Assembly (NCBI RefSeq): GCF_003946085.1
Contig: NZ_RHOB01000001.1
Coordinates: 62,001 to 126,000 of the forward strand
Length of the DNA: 64,000 nucleotides
Source of the DNA: Levilactobacillus angrenensis
GTDB taxonomy: Bacteria; Bacillota; Bacilli; Lactobacillales; Lactobacillaceae
Direction of reading: 5' to 3'
Part shown: positions 15,503 to 23,868 of the stretch, one piece after another
Layout: every line of letters begins with the position of its first letter
Position numbering within the stretch: position 1 is the first letter of the stretch
Position numbers and translations under genes: made by a program
Notes under the pieces: generated by a model
What the model was told of the DNA's origin: nothing
The model's database searches: none
What the model saw: the letters and a program-made list of their open reading frames with translations, nothing else

Positions 15503-16870
15503 ATGATTAATGTTATGAAAGTCGTCGTCATCGGCTGTACCCACGCGGGCATCGCGGCGGTAAAGCAAATTTTAACGTATTATCCAGAGGCAGACATCAC
15601 GGTCTACGAACGGCAAAACACGATTTCGTACTTGTCTTGCGCAACCTATCTACATATCGAAGGAACCGTCGCTGCCCTGGCCGATGCGCGATACGCCGAG
15701 CCGCAGGACTTTATTAAGCGCGGCGTGCACTTGGCTACGAACCACGATGTTATCCGCATCAACGCGGCTGCGCACTGCTTGCTGGTGCAGGACCTCCTCA
15801 CGAAAAAAATCAGCCGAACCAGTTATGACAAACTGATTGTGGCCACCGGGTCAGTCACAGCCATCCCGGCTATTTCTGGGGTGGAGAATCCCAAGGTGTT
15901 GTTGTGTAAGACCTACGACGAAGCCCACGACCTGTGCGCCTACGCGGCGGACCAGCAAAGCGTCGCCATTGTCGGGGGCGGTTATATCGGTGTCGAACTA
16001 GCGGAAGGCTATGCCACAGCTGGCTACCAAGTCCTGCTGATTCAAAAACCGGCTCACCTACTCAACGGCTACGTGGAACCGGCGATTGGTGATAAGATCT
16101 TACGACTACTGACCAGTAAGGGCGTGAAAGTCTTGACTGACACAGTGGTCACCTCATTTCAAGACGCGCCAGACGATCAACTGCTGATCACTACCGACCA
16201 GGACAGCTACCACGTCGATATGGCCGCCATTAGCGCTGGCATGTTGCCACAGACCGACCTGTTGGCAGGACAAGTGGAAATGGCCAAGAATGGCGCCATT
16301 TTGGTGGATGATTACCTCCAGACGTCGGACCCCGATATCTTCGCCGCGGGCGATGCGGCCATGAGCCACAACAATCCCACGGACGACAGCGTTTATGCGC
16401 CACTGGCCTCTAACGCGGTGCGGCAAGGTACAGTTGCCGGCATCAACGTCGGTGACCGCCGACTCCGAATGCTGGGCACCCAGGTGACGACGGGCATGAA
16501 AATTTTCGAGCACACCATGGCCTGCACCGGTTTGACGGTCGCGGCGGCTCAAGCGGCAGATTTGAACGTCGGTCACGTCGAATACACGGGCACCTACCGG
16601 CCCAACTTCATGCCGGCCCCCCACCCCATCACGGTGGAGCTGGTGTATGACCGGAACAATCGCAAGATTCTCGGCGCCCAGCTACTCTGCGCCCATGACA
16701 TTTCTCAGGCGGCCAATACCGTCTCGGCACTGATTCAAAACGGCGGGACCATCGATCAGCTGGCCTTAATGGACATGCTGTTCTCGCCTAATTTCAACGA
16801 ACCGTTCAATTACCTGAACTTGGCGGGCCAAATGGCCGTGGAACAGGAAAACGGGTATTGGCGAAGTTAA
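15503..16870 (+). CDS. nox: NADH oxidase / CoA-disulfide reductase family flavoprotein
   Basis: A 455-residue FAD/NAD(P)-dependent enzyme that probably reduces O2 to water with NADH. N-terminal FAD motif VVVIGCTHAG, redox cysteine in SYLSCATY (the conserved SxxSC position), ATG motif IVATGS, second Rossmann fold AIVGGGYIGVELAE for NAD, and DIFAAGDAA closing the FAD site; a C-terminal dimerisation domain follows. ATG 15515 (MKVVVIG) fits the family N-terminus as well as ATG 15503; ribosome binding sites are weak for both. The TAA stop is part of the duplicated target site of element E, so the insertion left the reading frame intact but replaced everything downstream. Confidence 0.9.
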   Translation: MINVMKVVVIGCTHAGIAAVKQILTYYPEADITVYERQNTISYLSCATYLHIEGTVAALADARYAEPQDFIKRGVHLATNHDVIRINAAAHCLLVQDLLTKKISRTSYDKLIVATGSVTAIPAISGVENPKVLLCKTYDEAHDLCAYAADQQSVAIVGGGYIGVELAEGYATAGYQVLLIQKPAHLLNGYVEPAIGDKILRLLTSKGVKVLTDTVVTSFQDAPDDQLLITTDQDSYHVDMAAISAGMLPQTDLLAGQVEMAKNGAILVDDYLQTSDPDIFAAGDAAMSHNNPTDDSVYAPLASNAVRQGTVAGINVGDRRLRMLGTQVTTGMKIFEHTMACTGLTVAAAQAADLNVGHVEYTGTYRPNFMPAPHPITVELVYDRNNRKILGAQLLCAHDISQAANTVSALIQNGGTIDQLALMDMLFSPNFNEPFNYLNLAGQMAVEQENGYWRS

Positions 16871-17510
16871 CTGAAGGTTGAAAGTAGCATTAACGCAATA
16901 GTCCCTGGAACGACAGTGTTCTGGCCGCTAAAATTAGTGAAACCAGGAGCCTGTGTCAGCCAGAGATTCCGCCTGCTATGGGGGACACCTCCAGCCTGAG
17001 AAGCGGTCTTCCGGTTCGCTTGAAAGTCTGGCAAAGTTCGCCAGTCTCTCAAGTCGCCCCACGCTGTAGGCTGAGAAAAGACCTCAGCCAACACCGTCGA
17101 CACAGCTGGCTCCACCTCTGTCTGCCTCCGGCGAGTTGGCGATAATCAGCAATCTTGTCTTAATTAAAGACTAGTTGTCAAATCAGCCGTTACCTGGAGC
17201 TAAGCCAACTTTCGCTAGCACGTACACTTGTAGCCGAGAGTCCACCAAATATGGGTTCAGCCGTGGGAGTTGTCTAAGCGGCACGGTTCATGCCGCTTAG
17301 ACAACTGGCGTCTTTGAGACGCGATTTCCGGCTCAAAGCGAGGCCGAGACCGCTTCTCAGGCTCGGTCCGGTCCGCCCACCGCGTTCCAACCCATAGTTG
17401 GCGGACGGTAGGCGGCCAGTCCTCACTAGGATGCTATAAACGACTAATTTTTACGTCATCAGTCGCGTGGTGACAGTGCTTCTAGCTGATATTTATCTTT
17501 CAACCTTCAG
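16871..17510 (-). mobile_element. Element E, copy 2, with target-site duplication
   Basis: 640 bp with perfect 13-bp terminal inverted repeats (CTGAAGGTTGAAA/TTTCAACCTTCAG) and flanking GAAGTTAA at 16863-16870 and 17511-17518 (GAAGTTAAC if the first C is counted as target). It has the same structural core as copy 1. The main hairpin (17269-17282 with 17292-17305) differs from copy 1 at two positions on each arm, both compensated. No transposase; the open GTG frame (about 17115 to 16867) is present as in copy 1. Confidence 0.88.
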
Positions 17511-17539
17511 GAAGTTAACTAAAAAAACTAGCGTATGAC

Positions 17540-17574
17540 AAAAAGCGTTGGGCGATCTCGGCCCAACGCTTTTT
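17540..17574 (-). terminator. Terminator
   Basis: AAAAAGCGTTGGG / CCCAACGCTTTTT, perfect stem, just downstream of the secreted protein gene; works in both directions and may also have served nox before the insertion. Confidence 0.9.
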
Positions 17575-17576
17575 GG

Positions 17577-18062
17577 TTACCGGTTAAAATGACCAGCGAT
17601 TTTCTTGCTGGGATAGTAAGTGGCATTAACGTGGCTTCCAGAGACGGTCTGGAGCACCTTGATGTGATGGTGCCGATACGTCTTCGTGCGTACACGATAT
17701 GTCGCTTCCAACGGTAGGGTGACGGAGCGGGCCCACAGGCCAATGTGAATGCCGCCGTGTTGTTTCTTGGCGTAGATCCAGGGCTTAGTACTGTTTTTTA
17801 ATGGCAATTTCTCTGCGTGCAAATGGAACTTGGTAAACTCCGTATTCGTGTCATAGCGCATCCACGCCGTCTTGGCTTTAAACTTGATGGCGTTACCCCG
17901 CTTCCCCGCTGAGGTGTACCAGCTGTGGCGGAAAGCCTTGGGAAAGGTCTTCAGCGTGTGCTTAGCCTTAGCCTGAGCTGGTGTAGTTGGTGTAGCCAGT
18001 GTACTGGTGACGCCTAGACCAGTGATAGCTGTGGTAATCGCGATAAACTTAGTTAATTTCAT
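17577..18062 (-). CDS. Small secreted protein, ALRGTW family (member 2)
   Basis: A 161-residue exported protein. ATG 18062 has AAGGAGA 8 nt upstream; the frame is open further upstream but without a suitable start. Signal peptide MKLTKFIAITTAITGLGVTS ending near AQA, then the family motif as a variant, FPKAFRHSWY, and a basic, aromatic-rich mature chain. It is closest to member 1 at 7430-7930. No catalytic motif. Function unknown. Confidence 0.85.
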   Translation of the reverse strand: MKLTKFIAITTAITGLGVTSTLATPTTPAQAKAKHTLKTFPKAFRHSWYTSAGKRGNAIKFKAKTAWMRYDTNTEFTKFHLHAEKLPLKNSTKPWIYAKKQHGGIHIGLWARSVTLPLEATYRVRTKTYRHHHIKVLQTVSGSHVNATYYPSKKIAGHFNR

Positions 18063-18181
18063 GGTGTGGTTCTCCTTAGTAGTATTTAGAATGGCGGCAT
18101 TTGACCGCCACAGCTCCATCCTACAATACCGGCATGACACATAATGGCACTCGAAAAAATTCGAATTTGTATGACCAACGC

Positions 18182-18213
18182 AAAAAAGTACGTCACCATC
18201 ACTAGTGCGTACT
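18182..18213 (-). terminator. Terminator after the acetyltransferase gene
   Basis: On the minus strand AGTACG-CAC...GTG-CGTACT followed by TTTTT. Confidence 0.7.
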
Positions 18214-18225
18214 CTGTACGGTCCC

Positions 18226-18843
18226 TTATTTTTCAAATAACGCCGGGTCAATCTGCCGATCCTTGAAGTAAAATTTCCGGTCATGCTCCCCGACCTGGCG
18301 GAGTACGCGGCACGGATCACCAACCGCCACCACGTTGTCAGGTAAATCCTTGGTGACGACGCTGCCAGCACCGACGACCGTGTTATCGCCAATCGTCACG
18401 CCTGGGAGCACGATGACGCCGGCACCCAGCCAGCAGTTTCGGCCGATATGAATCGGCATGTTGTACTGATAGTTACGTGCCCGCAATTCCGCGTTGATGG
18501 GATGGCCGGCCGTGGCCAGCGTTACATTTGGTCCAATCATGGTGTGATCACCCACGTAGATATGGGTATCGTCGACCAGCGTCAAATTAAAATTCGCATA
18601 GATATTATTGCCAAAATGGACGTGGTGCCCCCCAAAATTCGCATGAAACGGTGGTTCGATGTAGCAGTTTTCGCCTAACTCAGCGAAGAGTTCTCGCAGG
18701 ATTTTCTGCTGCTGCGCTGGCTGGCTCGGTCGCGTCTGGTTGTAATCGAACAGTCGGTCTAAGTAGCGTTTTTGCTCGACTTCAATGGCGGGGTCGTCTG
18801 GTAGATACAGGTCACCAGTATGCAATTTGTCGCGGTTAGTCAT
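18226..18843 (-). CDS. Maltose/galactoside O-acetyltransferase family (left-handed beta-helix)
   Basis: A 205-residue acetyl-CoA-dependent sugar O-acetyltransferase. An N-terminal Mac domain (LHTGDLYLPDDPAI) is followed by hexapeptide repeats (about residues 75-180; for example IGRNCWLGAGVIVLPGVTIG) and the conserved GHP in LATAGHPI that carries the catalytic His. ATG 18843 has AAAGGA 8 nt upstream. It resembles Maa/LacA; the acceptor sugar cannot be told from sequence. It stands alone with its own terminator. Confidence 0.9.
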   Translation of the reverse strand: MTNRDKLHTGDLYLPDDPAIEVEQKRYLDRLFDYNQTRPSQPAQQQKILRELFAELGENCYIEPPFHANFGGHHVHFGNNIYANFNLTLVDDTHIYVGDHTMIGPNVTLATAGHPINAELRARNYQYNMPIHIGRNCWLGAGVIVLPGVTIGDNTVVGAGSVVTKDLPDNVVAVGDPCRVLRQVGEHDRKFYFKDRQIDPALFEK

Positions 18844-18911
18844 AGGTCGGATCCTTTCTGGATTTGATTTTGATACCGCTATCATAGCATACTTTTTTCT
18901 GGCGGAAAATT

Positions 18912-18927
18912 TGTTTCACGTGGAACA
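18912..18927. other. parS: parS site 3
   Basis: TGTTTCACGTGGAACA; its complement TGTTCCACGTGAAACA fits the consensus TGTTNCACGTGAAACA exactly. It is upstream of the acetyltransferase gene. The stretch 18928-19151 shows no other feature. Confidence 0.85.
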
Positions 18928-19151
18928 TCCTGTAAGAGACCAGTACATATCATTTACAGAATGTTTTTCCCAAAAGTTTTTAAAATTACTAGGCAAAATT
19001 ATTACCGATTTTTGCTTTCAAGAAACGTACTATGTATAGTGGCCACTAATAAAGACACAGAGGGATCTGCCTTGTTAGCTGAGCGTCCTTTTGATTTGAA
19101 CCTGACCCACACTCGGATTAAATTGCCATCCGGGCACTTTAAAAATAGTTT

Positions 19152-19637
19152 TTATTTCCAGTATAAGTAAGTAATCTTTTTTCCTCCAATCGGATAAAGA
19201 GCCAAGGCCTTCTTCCCGCTATGGCGCACTGGCTTCAGCGTCATATAGGCTGCATATGGCAACTTACTCTTCGGAACTTTATTCCCACCTGGGTAGACAT
19301 CGTACGTCTTATGTTTTTTATCGTAGTACATCCCACCAATTTCTTTCTTAGAAAAGTTGATGGTCTTGCTCTTCTTGTGACCACCCTTGAAATCCATCTT
19401 CATCGAGTAAGAATGCTTTTTAAACCGGTAAGTCCAGCGAACTTTAATTCCCTTCTTGTACTTGCCATAGCTTTTTTCTTGCCAAGTCCCTCGTAAAGCT
19501 TTGGGCATGGTCTTGTACTGGCGAAAGCCCGGGTTTACATTGCTTTTTGCCGCATCAGCTGTGCTAGCTGTCGCCGCAACGGCACCAGTCACACCTAGCG
19601 TCACCGCAACGGCCATAACAAATCTCTTCAATTGCAT
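19152..19637 (-). CDS. Small secreted protein, ALRGTW family (member 3)
   Basis: A 161-residue exported protein with a signal peptide of about 29 residues (MQLKRFVMAVAVTLGVTGAV...). Mature part begins with MPKALRGTWQEK, followed by KVRWTYRFKKHSYSMKMDFKGG, SKTINFSKKEI and an ending KKITYLYWK, which are nearly colinear with the gene at 22022-22504. ATG 19637 has GGGAGG 8 nt upstream. Very basic. Function unknown. Confidence 0.87.
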   Translation of the reverse strand: MQLKRFVMAVAVTLGVTGAVAATASTADAAKSNVNPGFRQYKTMPKALRGTWQEKSYGKYKKGIKVRWTYRFKKHSYSMKMDFKGGHKKSKTINFSKKEIGGMYYDKKHKTYDVYPGGNKVPKSKLPYAAYMTLKPVRHSGKKALALYPIGGKKITYLYWK

Positions 19638-19740
19638 TATGTATACCTCCCATTAACTGCATTTAATTCAACAGCTACACTATCACTGCACCACAATATT
19701 AATACACTAATTGCAAAAACGAGTTTGCCGCCCGCCTAGA

Positions 19741-20160
19741 TTAGTCTTTCTTATCCGTAAAACTTACTTGATTTTCCTGACACCACTCGATCGCCTGCTG
19801 ACGAGTAGCGGCATCCTTAAAGTCATACCACTTTTGTGTGAGTCCAAATCTTTCAAGCACGTCGCGAAAACGTCGGAACGCCCCGTGACCGTTGATAGCA
19901 CGGGTCAATCGCTGGGTTTCTTGGCCAACTGGTAAACCATCAATAAAGTCGATCATTTTTTGATAATCGTTAATTTCATAGGGGCTGGGCTGCCTTAAGT
20001 ACTGATCAGAATTTTCTTCGATTTCATCGGCCACGGCTTCATAGTCCGCCATACCCTCTACTACCAGCTCAACTTTCTCCGTCTTTTTGCTGTAGTAGTA
20101 GGTCATCTCATCATCAGTACACGCAATAGCTTCTATAACGTCACCTAGTTTTACTTGCAT
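19741..20160 (-). CDS. UPF0158 family protein
   Basis: A 139-residue cytoplasmic protein. The C-terminal part (GHGAFRRFRDVLERFGL then WYDFKDAATRQQAIEWCQEN) matches the conserved signature of the UPF0158 (PF03682) family, which has no known biochemical function. ATG 20160 has GGAGGG 5 nt upstream. It appears monocistronic. The stretch 20161-20400 holds no gene that I can recognise. Confidence 0.85.
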   Translation of the reverse strand: MQVKLGDVIEAIACTDDEMTYYYSKKTEKVELVVEGMADYEAVADEIEENSDQYLRQPSPYEINDYQKMIDFIDGLPVGQETQRLTRAINGHGAFRRFRDVLERFGLTQKWYDFKDAATRQQAIEWCQENQVSFTDKKD

Positions 20161-20402
20161 AAAATCCCTCCACTACCCGTTTTGGTACTAATTTCCTTAT
20201 CCTCACAAGAAAATCACCACCACAACGCAAGTTCATTTTCCCCAGATTAGGTCTTTCTTTAGCCCAACTCCGCTGACCTCTTTAGCATACAGTAGCTCTC
20301 CCCGCAGTACAACTGAGCACCCGCCGTTTTCAAAATTAGCCATTTCAAAAATTATGAAAGCCTCTTCTCCAAATCTAAATCACGCATCCCCACTATAACT
20401 GC

Positions 20403-20459
20403 TATAATTAAAGCTTGTATAGGCGCCGGCATCGCCTACAACTCAACTGATTAGGAGTT
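20403..20459 (+). promoter_or_regulatory. Predicted -10 and leader hairpin of the DUF2075 gene
   Basis: TATAAT at 20403-20408, followed by the inverted repeat TAGGCG-CCGGCAT-CGCCTA in the transcribed leader, then the ribosome binding site TTAGGAG. No clear -35 box. Confidence 0.5.
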
Positions 20460-20464
20460 TACTT

Positions 20465-21631
20465 ATGAATAAAATCTTACAAGAACAATTTTTCGTCAAG
20501 GACCTCTCCGATGATCAAAAGCGCGTCATCAATAACTTGAACGCGTACATCAAGCAAGGCCTCACGGGCGACACCTCTTCCGTGGCCATCATCGAAGGGG
20601 CGGCGGGGACCGGGAAGTCTGTCGTGCTGATGGAACTGGTCCGCAAATACATGACCGACAAGCACTACCGCACCTCGTTAGTCGTGAACCATCCTGAACT
20701 TTACAAGGCCTATCGTGACCTCGCTGCATCGATTCCCAACATGAAGGCGGGCGAGATTCGGCGGCCCACATCCCTGATCAACTACGCCCAAAAGAATCAT
20801 AAAAAATACGATATCATCTTCGTCGACGAAGCGCATTTGCTCTATTCCAAATCCGAACCGTACGCGCACTACCGCGGCCAAAACCAGTTGACTGACCTGA
20901 TGGCATTGGCCAAGGTCGTCGTGGTCGTTTACGATTTCGACCAGGTTTTCCAATCCAAGATGTACTGGGACAAGGACCTGCTTTACAAGACCATCGGCAA
21001 TCACCCCCACGAACTCTTCAGCATGAATTTCCAGTACCGGATGGTCGCCAGCGACGAACAGGTGGCTTGGATGGACGACTTGACTGCTGAAAAGCCACTG
21101 CGGACCTTCCCCGACAACAGCCAGTTTGAATTTAAAATGTTTGATACAGCCGGCGAACTCTTTGAAAACATCAAGAAACGCAACAAGGAAGTCGGCATGA
21201 GTCGGGTCGTTGCCACTTCGGGCTTCCCACGAATTGATGGCCGCCACAACGTTGAAATGGACTCATTTAGCCTCCCGTGGGATGAGTGGGATCCGCAACG
21301 CACCCACTGGGCCAAGCGCGAAGGTTCCATCACTCAGGTGGGGACCATTTACACGCTACAGGGCTTTGACTTGAACTACGTCGGCATGATCATCGGCCCC
21401 TCATTTGGCTATGACCAGCAAACTGATACGATGACCATTATTCCGGAAAAATACTCGCACAAGGAAATCTTCAAGAAGCGTAAGGACAAGCACTTCACCC
21501 GTGACGAGTACAAGACCTTCATCGCCAATGTCTTGAACGTACTGATGAAGCGCGGGAAATATGGACTGTACCTGACGGCTTATGATGACGCGCTACGGCA
21601 ACGATTGCTGGAATTAAACCACGGTGAATAA
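20465..21631 (+). CDS. DUF2075 P-loop ATPase/helicase-like protein
   Basis: A 388-residue protein with Walker A EGAAGTGKS (about residue 41), Walker B IIFVDEAHLL (about 117), a motif-III-like VVVVYDFDQVF and a late QVGTIYTLQGFDLNYVG segment typical of superfamily I helicase-like DUF2075 proteins (PF09848). ATG 20465 has TAGGAG upstream. The protein is complete and ends before a strong terminator. Such proteins occur both alone and beside defence genes; no defence partner is seen here. Nucleic-acid translocation or remodelling is inferred from the family. Confidence 0.85.
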   Translation: MNKILQEQFFVKDLSDDQKRVINNLNAYIKQGLTGDTSSVAIIEGAAGTGKSVVLMELVRKYMTDKHYRTSLVVNHPELYKAYRDLAASIPNMKAGEIRRPTSLINYAQKNHKKYDIIFVDEAHLLYSKSEPYAHYRGQNQLTDLMALAKVVVVVYDFDQVFQSKMYWDKDLLYKTIGNHPHELFSMNFQYRMVASDEQVAWMDDLTAEKPLRTFPDNSQFEFKMFDTAGELFENIKKRNKEVGMSRVVATSGFPRIDGRHNVEMDSFSLPWDEWDPQRTHWAKREGSITQVGTIYTLQGFDLNYVGMIIGPSFGYDQQTDTMTIIPEKYSHKEIFKKRKDKHFTRDEYKTFIANVLNVLMKRGKYGLYLTAYDDALRQRLLELNHGE

Positions 21632-21647
21632 TACTACTGAAACATTA

Positions 21648-21673
21648 AAGGACCCAGAATTTGGGTCCTTTTT
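21648..21673 (+). terminator. Terminator of the DUF2075 gene
   Basis: AAAGGACCCA / TGGGTCCTTTTT, perfect stem with T run. Confidence 0.92.
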
Positions 21674-21682
21674 CATTCGGAT

Positions 21683-21975
21683 TTAAAAATGCCAAACAAA
21701 CCAATCGCACCATTCCCCAAGCCCTTGAACATCATCTGGTGACTTCTCTAGGGCCGCTTTCATGGCATCGTATTTTTGATTTCCTTCCGATGGCGACGCA
21801 AACGCCGTATCGAAGAAGTCCCATATAGCCCGCAAGTAATTGCAGCCTCCGTCCGCTTTCTTTCCAACGTAATTCGCCCCACACCAGGCCATTCCTCGTC
21901 TCGAATGATAACGCCACCTTCTGTCCCCAGCTGTCCAATTGCTTCACCGTTTTTAGCCGGCACCCACTCTACCAT
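21683..21975 (-). pseudogene. Frameshifted small gene
   Basis: From ATG 21975 (GGAGAGG upstream) the frame reads MVEWVPAKNGEAIGQL and continues through a family-like core GRITLE...AITCGLYG, then becomes nonsensical. Another frame picks up at the same point with DFFDTAFASPSEG, KYDAMKAALEKS and ends EWCDWFVWHF at 21683. Adding one base at the GGG run (plus-strand CCC at 21820-21822) would join them into a protein of about 97 residues. The reconstructed core resembles small proteins with an ITCGIYG motif that I recall from other bacteria, but I cannot name a function. It is either a recent pseudogene or a sequencing error in a homopolymer. Confidence 0.65.
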
Positions 21976-22002
21976 GAGCAACGCCTCTCCTTAACTCTAA
22001 AA

Positions 22003-22018
22003 TGTTCCACATGAAACA
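22003..22018. other. parS: parS-like site 4
   Basis: TGTTCCACATGAAACA, one mismatch to consensus and identical to site 1; four bases from the stop codon of the gene at 22022. Confidence 0.75.
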
Positions 22019-22021
22019 AGC

Positions 22022-22504
22022 CTACCGTCGATACAAATAAGTGATATGCTTACCGGCAATCGGATAAGACTTGATGACCCGCTTCCCATGCTTCCGGGTA
22101 GGCTTCAGAGTCAGAATTGAGGCGTACGCGCGCTTACTATCAGCCGCGGCGGTTGGGTAAATTTCATACCGCTTCGTCTTGTAACGGTAGTCGATATCCC
22201 GAATTTCTTTCTTCAAGAAATGGATGGTTTTGGACTTCCTTTTGCCTTGAAAGTCGACCTTCATCGTATAAGAATGTTTCTTAAACGTATAAGTCCAGCG
22301 CACTTTTTTCTTACTTTCGCTGTTATATTCCGTGTATCCCTTGGTCCGCCAAGTTCCCCGCAGCACTTTCGGAATAGCATGGTAAGTCTTGTAGTACCGA
22401 CTGTTGTCAGTCGCCGCACTAGCCGGTTGGGCAACTGCTGTGACGGCACCACCGGCTACCCCCAAGCTCACTCCTAACGCAATAACTAAATGATTCAGTT
22501 TCAT
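22022..22504 (-). CDS. Small secreted protein, ALRGTW family (member 4)
   Basis: A 160-residue exported protein. ATG 22504 has GGAGGAG 6 nt upstream; the open frame further upstream lacks a start with a binding site. Signal peptide MKLNHLVIALGVSLGVAGGA ending near ASA, then IPKVLRGTWRTK and the basic beta-rich body KVRWTYTFKKHSYTMKVDFQ, ending KHITYLYRR. It is a close paralogue of member 3 (19152-19637), 2.4 kb away, pointing to local duplication. Function unknown. Confidence 0.87.
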   Translation of the reverse strand: MKLNHLVIALGVSLGVAGGAVTAVAQPASAATDNSRYYKTYHAIPKVLRGTWRTKGYTEYNSESKKKVRWTYTFKKHSYTMKVDFQGKRKSKTIHFLKKEIRDIDYRYKTKRYEIYPTAAADSKRAYASILTLKPTRKHGKRVIKSYPIAGKHITYLYRR

Positions 22505-22628
22505 GACGTCTCCTCCATCAGAATATGTATTTAGTTTCCAATTGAAGTATACCACCCGGTTAACCATTTTACACGATAAATACCTCAACAGCTAGCCACT
22601 CTTTAGCCAAATTAGCGTAGACCCGACT

Positions 22629-22676
22629 AAAAAATCCGACAATCGCTAGGTCTTTCCGCCTCCCGATTGCCGGACT
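22629..22676 (-). terminator. Terminator of the DJ-1-like gene
   Basis: On the minus strand TCCGGCAATCG pairs with CGATTGTCGGA, followed by TTTTTT. Confidence 0.8.
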
Positions 22677-22683
22677 ATTCTGC

Positions 22684-23376
22684 TTAAGCTAGTGCTTGAA
22701 TCAACAGCCGCGCCACTGCCTTCGCTGAAAAGGGATTCTGTCCCGTGATCAGCCGGTCATCTTGAACGGCGTATGCCTTGTACGCGCGCTTCTTCATGAA
22801 GGTTGCGCCCCGCTTCTGCGCTTCCTCCTGATTGAAGAATGGCACCACCGAACGTTTGCCAGCTAAGACTTCTTCGGCCTTAGTAAATCCCGTCACGCAG
22901 CGATTGGCAATCAAATACTCGCCTGAGGCTGTCCGAATATTCAGCAGGCCCGCGATACCGTGGCAAACTGCTGTCACGTAACCACCATGACCGTAGATGG
23001 CCGCGGCAATCGTCTGTAGCGCCTCATCATCGGGAAAGTCCCACATCACCCCGTGGCCGCCAGCATAGTAAATCGCCACATAATCAGCCGGAATCACTTG
23101 GGCGGGCCGCAACGAGTTCATCAAAGCCCGTTGTTGAAAATCCGCGGTTTCGTAAACGGTCATGATCTCCTCATCCGTATACTTCATGCTTCGCGGATCA
23201 AGCGGGACGAACCCACCCTGGGGACTGACATAATCCACCTGATAGCCCGCTTGCTGGACCAGCAAAGCAAACTCAGTGGCTTCGCCCAACCACAAACCGG
23301 TGGGGTCAGTCGTTTGCCCATAGCGGGTAGTGTTCGTTAATACGATCAGAATTTTCTTTAGATTTTTTGGTTGCAT
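22684..23376 (-). CDS. DJ-1/PfpI superfamily protein (Hsp31-like)
   Basis: A 230-residue cytoplasmic protein of the class I glutamine amidotransferase-like fold. The nucleophile elbow is VTAVCHGIAG (Cys, then His), with YYAGGHGVMWDFPDD before it and an N-terminal GLWLGEATEF that supplies the conserved Glu. This combination marks the Hsp31-like branch, which includes glyoxalase III or deglycase-type enzymes and stress chaperones. ATG 23376 has GGAGAC upstream and overlaps the ArsR gene by 19 nt, so the two form an operon and the regulator probably controls it in response to stress or reactive carbonyls (inferred). Confidence 0.9.
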   Translation of the reverse strand: MQPKNLKKILIVLTNTTRYGQTTDPTGLWLGEATEFALLVQQAGYQVDYVSPQGGFVPLDPRSMKYTDEEIMTVYETADFQQRALMNSLRPAQVIPADYVAIYYAGGHGVMWDFPDDEALQTIAAAIYGHGGYVTAVCHGIAGLLNIRTASGEYLIANRCVTGFTKAEEVLAGKRSVVPFFNQEEAQKRGATFMKKRAYKAYAVQDDRLITGQNPFSAKAVARLLIQALA

Positions 23377-23705
23377 GTCATCGTCTCCGTTACGTGGTCT
23401 AAGAGGGTCTTCAACTGGTCAATCGCCTTCGTCTGGTGCGTGAGATAATAAAAATTTTTGGTGCCTTCTCGCCGGTAATCGACGAGCTGAACATCCTTTA
23501 AGATTTTTAAATGGTGGGAGACCGCTGGCCGCGACAGGCCCGTGACCCCTACTAAGTCAGTAACTTGAAGTCCCCGATAAATTACTTGGGGATCCAGCAA
23601 CGCCACAATAATGGCCTGGCGTTTCTGGTCACCCAAGGCCACGAGAAAGTCGCTTGATTTCGTGAATTCGTGCTTTAGTTTGGTTAAATTTGACAATTCC
23701 GTCAC
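23358..23705 (-). CDS. ArsR-family transcriptional regulator
   Basis: A 115-residue winged-helix repressor. HTH: LQVTDLVGVTGLSRPAVSHHLKILKDVQLVDYRREGTKNFYYLT. No conserved metal-binding CxC in helix 3; the single Cys is near the C-terminus. The start is GTG 23705 or TTG 23696; AAAGGTGA suits the latter. It overlaps the DJ-1-like gene and faces the oxidoreductase at 23869. GTTTA-gaccat-TAAAC (23720-23735) in the shared intergenic region is a candidate operator, so it may control both directions. Confidence 0.9.
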   Translation of the reverse strand: MTELSNLTKLKHEFTKSSDFLVALGDQKRQAIIVALLDPQVIYRGLQVTDLVGVTGLSRPAVSHHLKILKDVQLVDYRREGTKNFYYLTHQTKAIDQLKTLLDHVTETMTCNQKI

Positions 23706-23792
23706 CTTTCCGTTCGTTTGTTTAGACCATTAAACCATTTTAAACTAACGCTGTCAACTGCAGTGAATCAGCATTTATAACAAACTATTTTG

Positions 23793-23821
23793 TTGACATT
23801 TTTAAATCAAATCAGTACTAT
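23793..23821 (+). promoter_or_regulatory. Predicted promoter of the oxidoreductase gene
   Basis: TTGACA (23793-23798), 17-bp spacer, TACTAT (23816-23821); 47 bp before the start codon. Confidence 0.75.
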
Positions 23822-23868
23822 GCTACCTAAGCGTTGAAAAAAATAAACCAAAGGAAGTTACGACTTTT

